Source of the DNA: Hippasteria phrygiana
Lineage: Eukaryota; Echinodermata; Asteroidea; Valvatida; Goniasteridae
Direction of reading: 5' to 3'
Assembly: GCA_037893225.1 (NCBI GenBank)
Contig: JAZGUH010000533.1
Span: 1,240,001 to 1,304,000 of the forward strand
DNA length: 64,000 bases
The notes under the pieces are model-generated. The model searched no databases, was not told the origin of the DNA, and was given only the letters and a program-made list of their open reading frames with translations. Position numbers and translations under genes: made by a program. Shown piece by piece: positions 1 through 12,235 of this stretch; positions within the stretch are counted from its first letter, which is position 1, and each line of letters opens with the position of its first letter.

Positions 1-423
1 GGGAACAAAAAATGCAAAATTCCCTGATGTCCTTTTCATTTTGTTAATTACGTCAGAATGACGTAGCCCCTTGATACAAAATGTATATCAAAATGAAGAT
101 TCCAATACTCTTTCGATTACCCCCAAAACCTGAATTTGACCTTTTGACCCATGTTTCGTCCTTATGCCCTTCTGCCAGGCACACGACGAACTGATAGTAT
201 CTTAAGTTTATTGACACAAGATAAACAATGTAAACAACATAAAATCTCAAAAAGGCAGTGCTCCTTTCCGAGTTGGGGCCTTCTAACTCGGAAAGCTCTA
301 GTGGGATGGGGACAGTATGCCACGAATGTGATTGGTCAGAACACCATCGGGCGACGCTCACTGGATCGGTCTATAGAGCGTGTAAGTTGACCTCGAGAAC
401 GTACAAGAGTTTACGGGAAACCG
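1..423. other. Intergenic or intronic DNA, no gene seen
   Basis: No credible coding signal. Two overlapping short ORFs lie on opposite strands without recognisable motifs. A small hairpin with TTTCCGAGTT arms lies at about 264-297. Confidence 0.5.
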
Positions 424-990
424 AACTTCCGGGCACCTCGAATAGGAGCTTCAACGTGTATAAAAGCTAATAGTTTTCTTGAAATAATTTGTTTTGACGC
501 TGTGTTTTTTTACTGAAAGGTAGATAAAAACTTTTAGCAAAATATTATTTTTCATTTCAATTCACAAAATCTGAACGATATATCAATTTAGGGAAAGGAG
601 AACGAACAAGTCTAGTACGTCATACATACGTCATTCGCCATTGTTCCGGTGGTTCACACGCCAGTCTTAATAGCATAGACATATGCAGCATAATGCGGTC
701 GTCGCATATGTACTTGTACGCACGTTCACTTACGTCCGCAGCGCGCGCCTGCAGTGCAGGGGTTTTGGGGGCCGGGCTTTCTCTTCCCGACAATGAGCCA
801 ATCACGTTGCAACATGACGCTCAGGTAATACATTTTTTCCTACATGCATGTTTTCATATATATGTAAAATTCATTTTGAATTTATCCATATTTATGGCCG
901 TTTCATGGTTCAGATCTTCGTAAAAACAAAGTATTATAGCAAACAAAATCAACCACAGTACCACACGTAAATCGGAGGTGCCCGGAAGTT
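424..990. repeat. Possible MITE with 16-bp perfect terminal inverted repeats
   Basis: AACTTCCGGGCACCTC at 424-439 is repeated in exact inverted orientation at 975-990. The roughly 0.57 kb between them has no gene. I could not define a target-site duplication, so the boundaries are tentative. Confidence 0.45.
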
Positions 991-1215
991 TAATCTTGAC
1001 CTTTATGCGCAAGACTTACACGGTCTATTGTGCTCAAACTCAGTCGCTTCATTGCATAAATTAACCTCCATCATTATCACGTGATATGAATACTGCATAA
1101 AAACAGTTGTAGTTACCACAGTCTGGTCGTGCCCCCGAAATGCCAACTTATCCGAGACGTTACTACAAACAGATCCAAAATCTTATCGCGCTGTCGGCCT
1201 ATTATTGCAACTACC

Positions 1216-3581
1216 TACCGTAATTTTCGGAATATAGGCCGCGGCCTATACGTTGATTCTCACGCTGAAAAATGTCCCTGCGGCTTTTACTCCGGGCGGC
1301 TTATACAGCAACATTTGAAGAATAAAATCAGTCACACAAGGTTCAAAATTCACGACGGCCAGTGCCGTCGATGCCCTAAGGCTTAGTTGCCGTGATGCCC
1401 CTTGTAAAAATGCACCATTCACGGCCAGTAATTGTGTTGTGCTCCATTAATACTTTGGCCGTTGTGCACTTCTTGCCGAACCAAGCCCTCAAATTGTTCA
1501 ATTTTTCAGTACCAAACCGTTGCCGGATCCTACAAAACGGTGCTTTTTCGATCGCGCTGGTAATTGCCCGTGCGCGTGATGAGCGATCGCGCTAGATCCC
1601 GCACGGCCCGCACTGCCCGTGCGCCCCATGTAAAAACCTTTACAAAACCTTGATTCCCCTGGTTTCCGTCCGTGCATTATTTTTCTTCTTTCTCACTGGG
1701 GCGGGAACCAGTCACAGCCGAAAAACAAGCTCTGAATCCACGGCCGAATCCGCGGCTAGCTTTAGCCAGGTAGCTCTTACTACAGTAACCCGAACCCCCC
1801 AAAAGCCGGCTAAGCCATGTGTGCGGTTTAGCGATGGTCCAGAGGGAGTAGCGTTGCCTGTTCAACCTAACACAACGAACTCCCCTCGTGCAAACGATCG
1901 TGCATAGTGCATGTGTGCTGCGATGACTCGGACACGTGGAAACCGAAGCGTTTTATGTTTGCGATTTATTCAACAATTATGCCTTGCAGTCGCATCGCTT
2001 AATTAATTAAAACGTTCCAGACAAATTGAACTCGACAAGTCGGCTTTTAAGTGCAAGAATGACATGAATCATGATAAAACTAATTTCTGCCCCACGGAAC
2101 CAAACTCATTTTTACTGGGTGACTTGGAAAAGGAGATCGACAATGTTGACGCTTTTTCCGCCAGCGATATAGCGCACCGTGATTTCCCGAATGGCCCGTG
2201 CGGGGCGTGAACGCAACTTGGCCGGTGAAGATAGCGGCAACGCACGGTAAAACCACTCATGCCGTCGCGCGGCATGCCCGGCACGGGCCGTGTTTCCTCC
2301 ATGACTATACAACTTAAAAGTTTAGGCAGTGATGGAAACAAGAAAACAAAAATGATTAGCAAATTATGCTAATCATATTGTCATTTGATTAGCAATGTGA
2401 TAAAATTGACTAGCAAAAGAAAAACCACGACAAACTCAATGTTATTATTAATATGAATCATTTTTTATTAATATTGATCGATGGGTGTGCTGAAGATATT
2501 ACAGCAACGTATTGAACAGTGCTTCGCATTTCTTACTCATTAATTTCTAAGTGGTTAAGAAAACAAATACGCAAGCCGTAAGCTCAGTTTTCATTGTTTC
2601 TTGGCACCTTCAACATGTCTAAAAGTTTCGCTCACTGCCGTGAGAGACTAATTGTACAAATACACCAGTATGCAAGCAACACCTTCATCTGGCCTTCGTG
2701 CCCTTATCAATTTTTGTCATTGGGCTTGGTGCCTTCTAGTGGCCTTGGTGCCCCAGGAAATTTTGAAGTCACGAAGGCCAAAATGGCCTTGTCCCCCAGA
2801 TTACGAATTTCGAACCCTGTTGCCGTTTACGTTCGCTCTACTCACGTGTTGGAAATAAAGGAAACCAGTCCAGAGGGACCGAATAGACTTGCAATGTACC
2901 GTAAGTACCGTTCACACCTCACAAATCGTGTGGTGCGTCTGTTCGTTTTTGTCTGTTTTATCGTTGTGTAATCCATGTTGTTTATTATTTCACTGGTCAA
3001 TTGTTGACTGTTGAGCTCAGATTAGTGGTTAAAGTTGTCATTGTCATTGTTTATTCCCCCCGCCCAGTCAAAAAAAAAAAGAACTGCCGCGTGGCCCACC
3101 CAGCCAGGACACTCATCTAGCCTGTTAAAATTGGTAATTTCGAGGACTTTTCGAGTTTATTGGGCTCCGTGCGCGTCGAATGAGGGCGCTGTCCACAGAT
3201 ACTCGTATACCACCAGTAGGATTGCTTTGTCTGTTTGCCGACTCTCGATAATTGCGTTTTCAATAAGAATATCATAGCGGGAACCAGACACTTAAATTGA
3301 AGTCCGGTAAGATGACGTCGATATTGAACCCAAACTCGCCTTTTCTTTCCGCCTATCTCGTTCTTGCGCTGCTTACACTTTAGGATTGCATATGATTTCG
3401 ATAGTGGAACCATTTTACATACGAGCGCTATGCAGCACGATGACTTTTGTGGTTGGTCGTCAGCGCCGCGGTGCGGTTTATACGCCGGTGCGGCTAATAC
3501 GCCAACTTTAAATATTATTTTGCAGATTTGTGCGTGCTGCGGCTTATACTCCGCGCGGCCTATATTCCGAAAATTACGGTA
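1216..3581. repeat. DNA-transposon inverted repeats of the TACCGTAATTTTCGG type
   Basis: TACCGTAATTTTCGGAATAT at 1216 reappears inverted at 3562-3581, followed inward on both sides by GGCCGC and CGGCTTATA-like text. This resembles a widespread animal DNA-transposon terminus. The interior holds no recognisable transposase, so this is either a non-autonomous element or two separate fragments facing each other. No clear target duplication. Confidence 0.45.
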
Positions 3582-5523
3582 ATCGCGCTGCCTGTGCATT
3601 GCAACTGCGAGAGTAAAAAAGTACAATAGTAACGTATTGGAACCAAGACTAGCTGGAATGCAGTGATGGGTACATATACTACATGTAGTAGACATGCGAC
3701 AGGCTTCGCGTTGCGCGAGCATGCGTGAATAACAGGTTGGTTCCCTCAACTTTACTGCCGGCCATTATGATTATCGCATTAACGTTCACTCGTTCAGGGC
3801 CGAGTGGTGGACCAGGACGGGAGTAGGCTGATTATCTAACAAGAAGATTAGATGCTACCTGAGTACGTGTAACGCAATAGTGGTAGTTCATGGGTCAAGT
3901 GAAGTGCTCGACCAGGAACTAGTCTATTAGCGGGAGTAGACTGTTTCTACAAGAAGATGACACATGTATGTATACGTACGCGAGTACGTGCAATCGGAGA
4001 GCTATCTTTAGCTCCGTGGTGCAATACCAGTTCATTCATTCGTGCGTATCTACTTGAAACTTAATTTTCTTTTAACGGAACCCACTGTGGCAGCTTCTCG
4101 AAAGTTTGAAAGTAAAAAATTGAAATTAATTGAAACAGAAAATGCATGTCAATTGGTGGGAAATTTGGTTAAAGTGGGCGGCCTCAAGCCGGCCTCGACC
4201 AGATCATCGAGTCTGGAAGGCTCCGAGGCCGAGGCCTTACACGCAGGGGCCAAGGCCGAGGCCATAAAAATCGGCCTCGAGGCCGAGCTTGAGACCTCCA
4301 ACACTGGTGCATGTGCAATGTACCTGTACATGTATATGTGTACATAGTATGCTTGTTGGAATTAAATGTTATTGTGTTCAATAAACATGTACAGTGTAAT
4401 AAATTACTTATTCATTCAAAATCATGTTTGTTTCGCATAATGTGTTACATGTATTTTGTGTGAAAATATTACCATTTTCTTTTGAGTTTACGAAAGCAAA
4501 AAAAATGGTACCCGGCACGGTCGATTCTGCTCCGGCTGCAGCGCGGTGCACACAGGCGATATGCATCTGGCCCACGTGCATACATACGGGACGTATATTT
4601 ATGTACCGTACCTGTACACGATACAACTGGTTTTTTTGTCAAGTTTGGTTCTTTTCTGCATGAATTAATAAATAACAAAAAATCATGTGTAATAATTGAA
4701 GGCAAGTGGAATTCTACCAAAGAATTTGTATAGTCAAAGATCTGATTTTTAAGTAGAGGACGAACAAATTAAGTTGAGTAACATCAGTTTTTCAAACCCA
4801 GCACCATAAAAAATAGGATATATGTTACCAACTTTTACTCCAAAATATCTCTTATAGTGTAATAAGCAAGCACATTTTCAAAATCTCGCCTGTGCACACA
4901 TACAATATGTACCAAGTTTCAGCCCGATCAGATGTACATGTAGTTCTCTCATTATTGACTATATGAAAAATGTAACTTTAAAATTACGTCACATGACAAA
5001 TTATGGTGTCATCATGACGTCATTGTTTGGGTCACATCTTGAGTGGATGGTCCATGCATGTGCAAATTTTGAAGATTAAAGACAGCAAGCAAAGGGTGTT
5101 GTAGAATAAAAACATGTACAATTGCTACAGGGAAAGTGGAAAATAAAAAAGGGGGGGAAATTGACAAACAACTCAATGAAAACAATAGCAGTTTCAGCTG
5201 AAAACAGATAATAGTAAGTAGAAAAACAATACGTTTTGGGCTTGATCCCTAACTCCTCAGAAAAGAAAAAATTTCAACAAGAACAACAAAACTTTGGGGA
5301 AAATTATTGTTAAAAATAGTAATCAGCAACAGATGGACTAACCTGCAAAATCACTGGTACCTGTAGCTGGTGCCTGTTTGTCAACCCTGGACAAGCAGGC
5401 ACCAAGAATGACCAGGCAGATACATGTTCATGTACACCAACAGAAATATGATAACATTGGGAAAAAAAGTTGTCAGTGTCACAAATATTTAAAGGTCAGT
5501 AAGAAAAAAAAGGAAAATCTTAC
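3582..5523. other. Intronic or intergenic DNA, no gene seen
   Basis: About 1.9 kb without recognisable genes. It contains an imperfect repeat rich in GAGGCCGAGGCC words at about 4180-4290 and AT-rich sequence elsewhere. Confidence 0.5.
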
Positions 5524-5593
5524 GTTGATATGTTCCTGCTATGCCAGATGATGTGAGGCATTGTTGTAACTCAACTGGTTCAATCTGGCCATC
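5524..5593 (-). CDS. Sorcin/grancalcin-like penta-EF-hand protein, exon 3
   Basis: A 70-base exon encoding DGQIEPVELQQCLTSSGIAG followed by TYQ, the first EF-hand loop and following helix of the sorcin/grancalcin family. Acceptor tgtacag and donor AAC|gtaaga flank it on the minus strand. It ends in phase 1, as expected if the next exon supplies the Phe-Asn-Leu-Glu-Thr-Cys region. I searched the remaining 5.5 kb to the left edge by eye and did not find that next exon, so it probably lies outside the window. The residues D, Q and E of the loop are kept, so this looks like a functional gene and not a pseudogene. Confidence 0.85.
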
Positions 5594-6251
5594 CTGTACA
5601 ATCAAGGATTTTTAAATGTTAATATTGGAGTTAGAAAACCAAGACTAGCCAATACATGTCTGTAATATATTCACATCTTTAATCGATCAGGGACATCAAC
5701 ATGTAAAGAGGAGGGAGGGTACCCTCCCATGTGATAAGGTTACTATACATATTTCTGTACAACACATTTCGTTGAATTTTTAAGATACCACTTTCATGTT
5801 GTATTTAGTTACAATGTCAAACACAGTGGCTAAAAATCAGCTTGAAAACCAGTGGTGTAAACTTTGGAAGAAAGAATCCTTTAAAAGAAATTAATAAACC
5901 AGTGTAGGGGGGGGGCTTATAAACTCAAGTTTGAGGCTGAACTGGATTCAAGTAAATTGTTTGTTGACAGACTCAACTCATAAAAAGTGTGCAAGTTATT
6001 TCACCATTATGCTATTTTTAGATAACTCATTTAGGGTCCGTCTATCAGAATTTTCAATCATCAGTATATCAGAGATCCAAACGATTTTATTGATCCATCG
6101 CAGTTGCAGCTAGTACAAAAAATATAGAACTGCCGGGCACCGACCGGAAATGGGGTATATATTTTTTTATGAATTTACAGGCTCATTGTGATATGGCTAA
6201 CAGAGGACTCGGCCTGGGAGTGTACCCATGTTATAGAGGTTCAGTACATAC

Positions 6252-7517
6252 TAGGGCTGGGCGATACGGCGATAAAATCGCGATGATGCGATATTCGCTG
6301 CCCAAAAATTGAAATCGGCTACATGATTTTTAAAATAAAAAAATCAAGATATCGCCGATATCATTTTTCAAATTGGCGATTTTTTCGGAACCCCCATTTT
6401 CCCTTAAAAAATCGGCGATACTTTCTTTTTACCAGCAGATTCGCTAAAATTTATTTCATTTAGTTTTTATTATTTGTTTTACGTACCTGTGTTCGCGCTG
6501 TTCCGTGCGAAATTACGGATTTAGTTCCGATTTTAATAGCAGCGTTGTTTGACCAGACGTACGTGTCTTCGAGCTTCTTGTGTACGTACTCAATCACACA
6601 AGATCAAAATCATTGATCACGACGGACATTGTACATGTGCATTGTACAACGCATGCGCCGCACTTGTTTGCCTTTTCTCAAGGCGCATTTCGCTTTGCAT
6701 TGTACACTTGGAATTTTAAGACGGTGGCATTCAGTGCGGTTGCTTGCACTTGACAAAGGCTAGCAACAAAGCAAAGCGCACGCGCAGATGCGCTTTAGGG
6801 GTTGGAGTTATTGAAGCAATTGCTCTAACCCCCCAGGTCTTAGTAGCCTTTCCTCAAGGCGAATTTCACTTAGCGTTGCGCGTGCACATGCATTGTACAT
6901 TAGGAATAATACGGTTGAGCTTTCAGTGCGGTTGTTTGCACTTGACCAAGACTACATGGAATGCACGCACACATGTGCGCTGTATAATGAACGGTGCCGA
7001 GAAGTTTTGTCGGGGTTTAGAAAACGATCCAAGAAACAACACATTTAGTACACAAGTATTTGTTTTTAGTCCTCCATGGTTCATCACACGTTACATGTAC
7101 ATGGATGTGCTATTCTATCGTCAAATTTATTGGAAATAACTGGAATTTCAAGCAAGGTAATCTTGACTAATCCACACAATAGGACAACTTCAAGTGAACG
7201 CTGCGAAAAGCAATATCACGATATTCTTCGGTATATCGAATTCCCCGATATTCCGGTGTTTTTTAAGAGGCCGATATGATTTTCGATATGAAAAAAATAT
7301 CGAGCTATCGGGAAATATCGTCATATCGAACAGCCTTTAGAGCGGCTTCAAAGTCAAACAATGCCTGGCGACAATGGGGCCCGGCGATTATGTAGTTACG
7401 AACTAACTTTTGCGACATTTAAATTATGCTGAAATTTGTTGACGATTTTATCGCCATATCGGCGATATCGCGGGGGAAAAAAATCGACTACGAAAAAAAT
7501 CAATATCGTCAGCCCTA
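6252..7517. mobile_element. hAT-like non-autonomous transposon (MITE), 1.27 kb
   Basis: Begins TAGGGCTGGGCGATA and ends in the inverted TCAGCCCTA. It is flanked by perfect 8-bp direct repeats GTACATAC at 6244-6251 and 7518-7525, the duplication length typical of hAT transposons. No transposase is encoded. The 3' part (about 7195-7340) also contains a second terminus-like stretch matching the end of the related element at 36289-37387, so the interior looks chimeric or nested. It lies in intron 2 of the penta-EF-hand gene. Confidence 0.8.
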
Positions 7518-7525
7518 GTACATAC

Positions 7526-9013
7526 CAAACGTTCACTCATTACACACCACTTATAATAGTGAATGTTCAAATTTTAAGGGAATTTGGACCCCGAGAATTT
7601 AAGTAAATAATCCTCTACCGGGTAGCCCGACCTAGAAATGTAAAATTTAAATCCCTGACTGTATAATAGTCTGGTTCCCAGACCATACTTTAGACAAAAC
7701 AAAGCAATTTTTAGTCAGGGAATTATCAGGTCGGGGAACTAGACTAGATTGTTGGCCGACAATCGTTTAAAAACTACATGTATATATACATTTCCACTTT
7801 CCTTGAAAACAGCAGCACACCAGGTGCCATGATTTCAAAGGACTTGAGACTTCTATTTATTTAGTCTTTTACGATATTTTGGTAATAATTAAGTAGTTTT
7901 GTTTGTTTATGTTTGCAATGTTTTCTACTACATGTACCTTTAACACTGCAAATCACCATCGCACTTTTTAACATGCACCGCTGGGGGTACTGTTTCTTAC
8001 AGTACATGTGTATCAGCGATGAGATTCTGAAAAAATGTCAGAATTCTTTTCCCTCATGAGAAGTGAGCACGCGTGTAGCGCTAAAAAAACACGTGCACAG
8101 CACACGGTCACGGCAAAGTCCATGCGATTAATATGCCAAACAGCACTGCAAGGTATTGGAAAATGCCTGACGTTTTACTATGGTAAAATTATGTCATTTG
8201 TAAGTATTTTTTTTATTTTGAGAACTTTAGGGGAAAAGAAGAAAAATCTGACAAAAAGATGCAACAAAATTTAATTATAAATGTAACCAGTAAGAGCGTA
8301 TCACAAGCACCTTCCCACGCGACGCAGTTTATTTCGGCATCGCACCCTAGCCAAAGTGCTTTATCCTCCAGGCCCCGGCTCTTTCATCACATATCACAAA
8401 AATTGTGATGTGTGATGTCCTTTCAGGGCCACCATAAGCGCGCGGTGCGGCTGAGAAATATTGTTTTGGTCTGGTAACAAGAATCAATGGCTTGCATTGA
8501 TTTGTACATAGCTCTAGTTTGTGCATGCTCCGAGTTGCACGATAAATTCCTTTTTTCTGGTTCTATTGATCGTATTCTTATTTGAGGGGATCAATTGCTG
8601 CATGAATGATTACTCCATCCTGCTGGGTGTGTGTTTGCTTGATATGTTTAGGGAAATGGAAAATATCGGCCCTTCAATGGAAAACCGCTGTCTAAGTCAT
8701 ACAAGTGCTTCCAGCTCTAAAGCTGCAATTTTCAAGCAAATTTTGTGCATGCTTCAAAAGCCTAGAATTTGGGGACAAAAATCCTGGATTTATGCTTTGT
8801 AGGTCATGACCTTCTTTTAACCCCCTCATATTTTGATTATTTTGGCACCAAATGAAATGAGGAGATCAAGAGCTTTCCAAAAATGTTTACTTTTATTGGG
8901 TTATCTCAAACGAATAAGCCATACTAAGCTGAAAAACATCAAAAGTACACACGTACATGTAGTACAGTTTGTAAAACGTGTGCGACCTTAACCAAAATAT
9001 GACAGTTAAAGGC
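7526..9013. other. Intronic DNA, no gene seen
   Basis: Intron 2 sequence. Several ORFs of 60-93 codons lack motifs, splice context or similarity I recognise. Confidence 0.5.
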
Positions 9014-9303
9014 TTAACCCCTTGCGTACGGATGACGCCATATGGTGCAAAAAAACAGTGCCACCAGGCCGGATGACGCCATTGGCCACTGTTTGTGCAG
9101 TTTTAATCCATTGTTGGATTAAATAGTGCCACCAGGCCAGATGACGCCATTGGCTGCTGTTTGTGCAGTTTTAATCCATTGTTGGATTATTGTGTACATA
9201 TGTTAGGCTTGACTGCACAAACACGTTGTAGCGGTTCGCTTGGCTGCCAGAGCCGCTGCGGCACCCAGATGTCTCCCGTTAAATACCGTACTCATGGGGT
9301 TAA
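9014..9303. mobile_element. TTAA-flanked MITE, piggyBac-like termini
   Basis: Starts TTAACCCCTTGCGTACGG and ends CATGGGGTTAA, with TTAA at both ends as for piggyBac-type insertions. An internal segment of about 80 bp containing GATGACGCCATTGGC is duplicated in tandem. A second copy without the duplication lies at 49805-50024. Confidence 0.65.
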
Positions 9304-9442
9304 TGGCAACTGAATATGAATGTGGTATAAAGAAACAAATTACATGAGGTAATCTCTAGTTTGTCAACTACATGTATGCAAGGGGGCTAATTTTTGACCA
9401 ATTACTCTCAACCCATATTATATTTGCATAAAGACCTCTCAC

Positions 9443-9481
9443 CTGTCCTGCGACTGCTTGGAACCATCCATACAGAGGATC
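9443..9481 (-). CDS. Sorcin/grancalcin-like penta-EF-hand protein, exon 2
   Basis: A 39-base exon encoding DPLYGWFQAVAGQ, which matches the start of the first EF-hand in sorcin and grancalcin. On the minus strand it is preceded by a long T-rich polypyrimidine tract ending in ttacattag and followed by a near-consensus donor, CAG|gtgaga. It is phase 0 at both ends, so it reads on into exon 3. The upstream intron is about 47.4 kb and holds the Polinton; the downstream intron, about 3.8 kb, holds a hAT-like and a TTAA-flanked MITE. It is too short for ordinary ORF finding and was recognised from its peptide. Confidence 0.85.
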
Positions 9482-9949
9482 CTAATGTAAAAATAAAACA
9501 AAACAAAACCATTATTGTATGTACATGTAGTGTCTATAAATTTACTGAGTCATAGCATTTCACAACTTCTAGTGAAACAGAATCCATTATAAACCACATT
9601 GAATGCACGCATACATTGTTTTGTTAATACACATATCAGTAAATTACTTAAAGAATTAAGGATTATAATTGAGAGAATGCACAATAGAGGATTCAAAATG
9701 AGATCAGTTTGATGAAAAATAACAAAACTGAAATTTATCATGTTTATTAACCGGAGACTTTTGAGACGCTGTGTTCAGCAGGCATGCTGGTCCTTTACCA
9801 CTGTTCTCAGGCCCGTAGGCTGCGGGAATGAACAGTTTGGTTCAGAAATTAAAAAAGCTAGAGCTAATTGCATTTGTTATAACAAACACACAGTGTTTGG
9901 GCATGTAGAACAACATTGTCAATCCATGTATGCAGGTCATGACACATAT

Positions 9950-11098
9950 TTTTTTTGTAGCGATTACCGCAAACTTTGCCATACAAAGCAACTGAAAATT
10001 CATTTTTGACATTTTTCAACCTGCCACCAGAGGGCGCTCGAATAATACAAGACGTCACTGGTCAAATTTTTCAAAATCCCACGGTTGCCGCAGACTACAT
10101 GTAACATCATTGAAAGCAAGTTCACATCTTTTTCCACTTTAAAATTATCAGGCACTTCCGGTTAATAGACCAGAAGGAAGGGTCACGCGATTTTGCACGT
10201 AATATCAAAAATGAAGACCCTGGATTATTCTATCAATTCCCGTAAAAAGCAAAATCAGATCTCTCACGGTTGATTTTATATTGAATTTCAAAGATTATAT
10301 TTAGAAATGTTTGTTTGCTTGTAATCCGATACTTGATGACATTATCGTGATGTCATTATCAGAAAGCGTGAGAGCTACATGTATGTCAACTGTGCTATCT
10401 GAAGCAAAAATCTGGATTATATCTCTCGCCGTTGATTTTTCAGCAATTTTTGAAGGTTTCAAAGTCTTTTCATTGCAACTTCCAGTCTGGTGACGTCATC
10501 AATCTTTCTTCCCCTCAACTTGGTCTTAGCACGAAGCTGATTATATACATCAATTATAAAGTGATTTCAGCAAACTTCGCCACACACGTACATCAACCGA
10601 ATATTTATTTTAAACATTTTTCAACCTGCCGCTAGAGGGCGCTCTAACATGTTATGACGTCACCGGTAATTTTGTTGTTAATACAGCCTAGCTAAAGACT
10701 AACATCGTTGAAAGCAAGTTCACATCTTTTTCCACTTTCAAATTATAAAGCACTTCCGGTTTGGACCGGAAGGAAGGGTCATGTGATTTTGCATGCAGAC
10801 ACTATCAATTCCCGCAAAAATCAAGTTCAGGTTTGTCATGGTTGATTTTATATTGATTTTCAAGGATTAAATATATTAATCTTTAATTGCTTGTAATTTG
10901 ATACATGATGACGTCATCATGACGTTATCACATTTTTGTACATCTTCAGTAGGTTGTGCATTCATGTATTTAAATTGAAGTTGATATCAGTTTTCATGTT
11001 GACAAACAACTCCAGAGTAAAATCTTCTTGGGAAAAGAAAAAGAAGAAAAATAATCCGTAACAAAAGGTGTTTGGGCAAGGGCTAAAGCCCAAACACC
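9950..11098 (-). repeat. Helentron-like repeat pair, reverse orientation
   Basis: Two head-to-tail units about 600 bp apart, matching the 35-42 kb array in reverse orientation. They begin (minus strand) at the hairpin with GGTGTTTGGGC arms at 11067-11098. Each carries a CTCF-like motif, at 10021-10039 and 10625-10644, and a pair of GGAAG words around an ETS-like inverted repeat. No coding capacity. Confidence 0.6.
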
Positions 11099-11966
11099 AA
11101 CATGTAATAATAAATAAATTAAAAAAATTGCCTCAAAAGTACATGCACATGTATACATTTTGTACATGTATGTATGTATCACTGAACGTCCCACTTTAAT
11201 GCGTTTATTCGCTCCATTTCAGTTGAGGAACTGAATGTTTTTTAAGATAAACACAGTGTGCTGTATCATTTTATTATTAACACTAGAACATTGGTGGAAT
11301 ACCCCTTATGTTAGAATTTTACCCTCAAATTTAGACAAGGAAATTGTCAAAATTTACCGAAATTTAGTTGGCTGTATTTAAAGAATGAAAGGTTGATATA
11401 TCGTTGATTTTGCTTTTTTGCTCAATAAAATGCCGACCAGAAAAACTTTGAAGGCTTATCACCGTAACCAGGAAATACTGATTACTCCAATGCTTTTTTC
11501 ACGTGTACAGTCGGGAGTCAACGAACTATGGGCCAGTCACAGCGCTGACAGAAAAGTGGCACGCAAATAGCGCCACCAACGATGGTTCGCGTAAATCTGC
11601 CTTGTTGTCAACACTCTTACCACGTCAATGATGTGTCCTACTGTGACAAATGTATGTCTTACCACGTACATGTACATGTACATGTACATACACTACCCTT
11701 TTAATTTCGTCAGAGCGTGGCCCTTTTACATAGACAAGGTGATCCGTGGATCACACGTGTCGCCTTTTTTTTTTTTCTGGTTAGTGCATTGCATTTGCAA
11801 CTTTTCAAATGAGAGCAATTTTACATGTTCAGCCCATTTGACAACTGGACCTCAGATGACCTTTGACCTCATTACCATATGAAGGTTCCCATGTTACATG
11901 TATAACCCACAATTGGACTTCAACTTTTCAAATGACACCAAATGAGAGCAAAAACAACCTCAAACT
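11099..11966. other. Intronic DNA, no gene seen
   Basis: AT-rich, with a run of ACATGT repeats at about 11665-11690. No recognisable gene. Confidence 0.5.
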
Positions 11967-12235
11967 GGGCCACACGGGCCACACGGGCCACACGGGCCAC
12001 ACGGGCCACACGGGCCACACGGGCCACACGGGCCACACGGGCCACACGGGCCACACGGGCCACACGGGCCACACGGGCCACACGGGCCACACGGGCCACA
12101 CGGGCCACACGGGCCACACGGGCCACACGGGCCACACGGGCCACACGGGCCACACGGGCCACACGGGCCACACGGGCCACACGGGCCACACGGGCCACAC
12201 GGGCCACACGGGCCACACGGGCCACACGGGCCACA
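11967..12235. repeat. 9-bp minisatellite, about 29 nearly perfect copies
   Basis: Unit CACACGGGC repeated without visible variants for about 265 bp. Because 9 is a multiple of 3 and the unit lacks stops, long spurious reading frames appear in five frames (for example Gly-His-Thr or Val-Trp-Pro repeats). These are not genes. Confidence 0.95.

Noticed and set aside
3117..3749. 210-aa ORF on the minus strand
   Set aside because: Runs through a transposon terminus and shows no domain or sensible composition; overlapping ORFs on the other strand are equally long.
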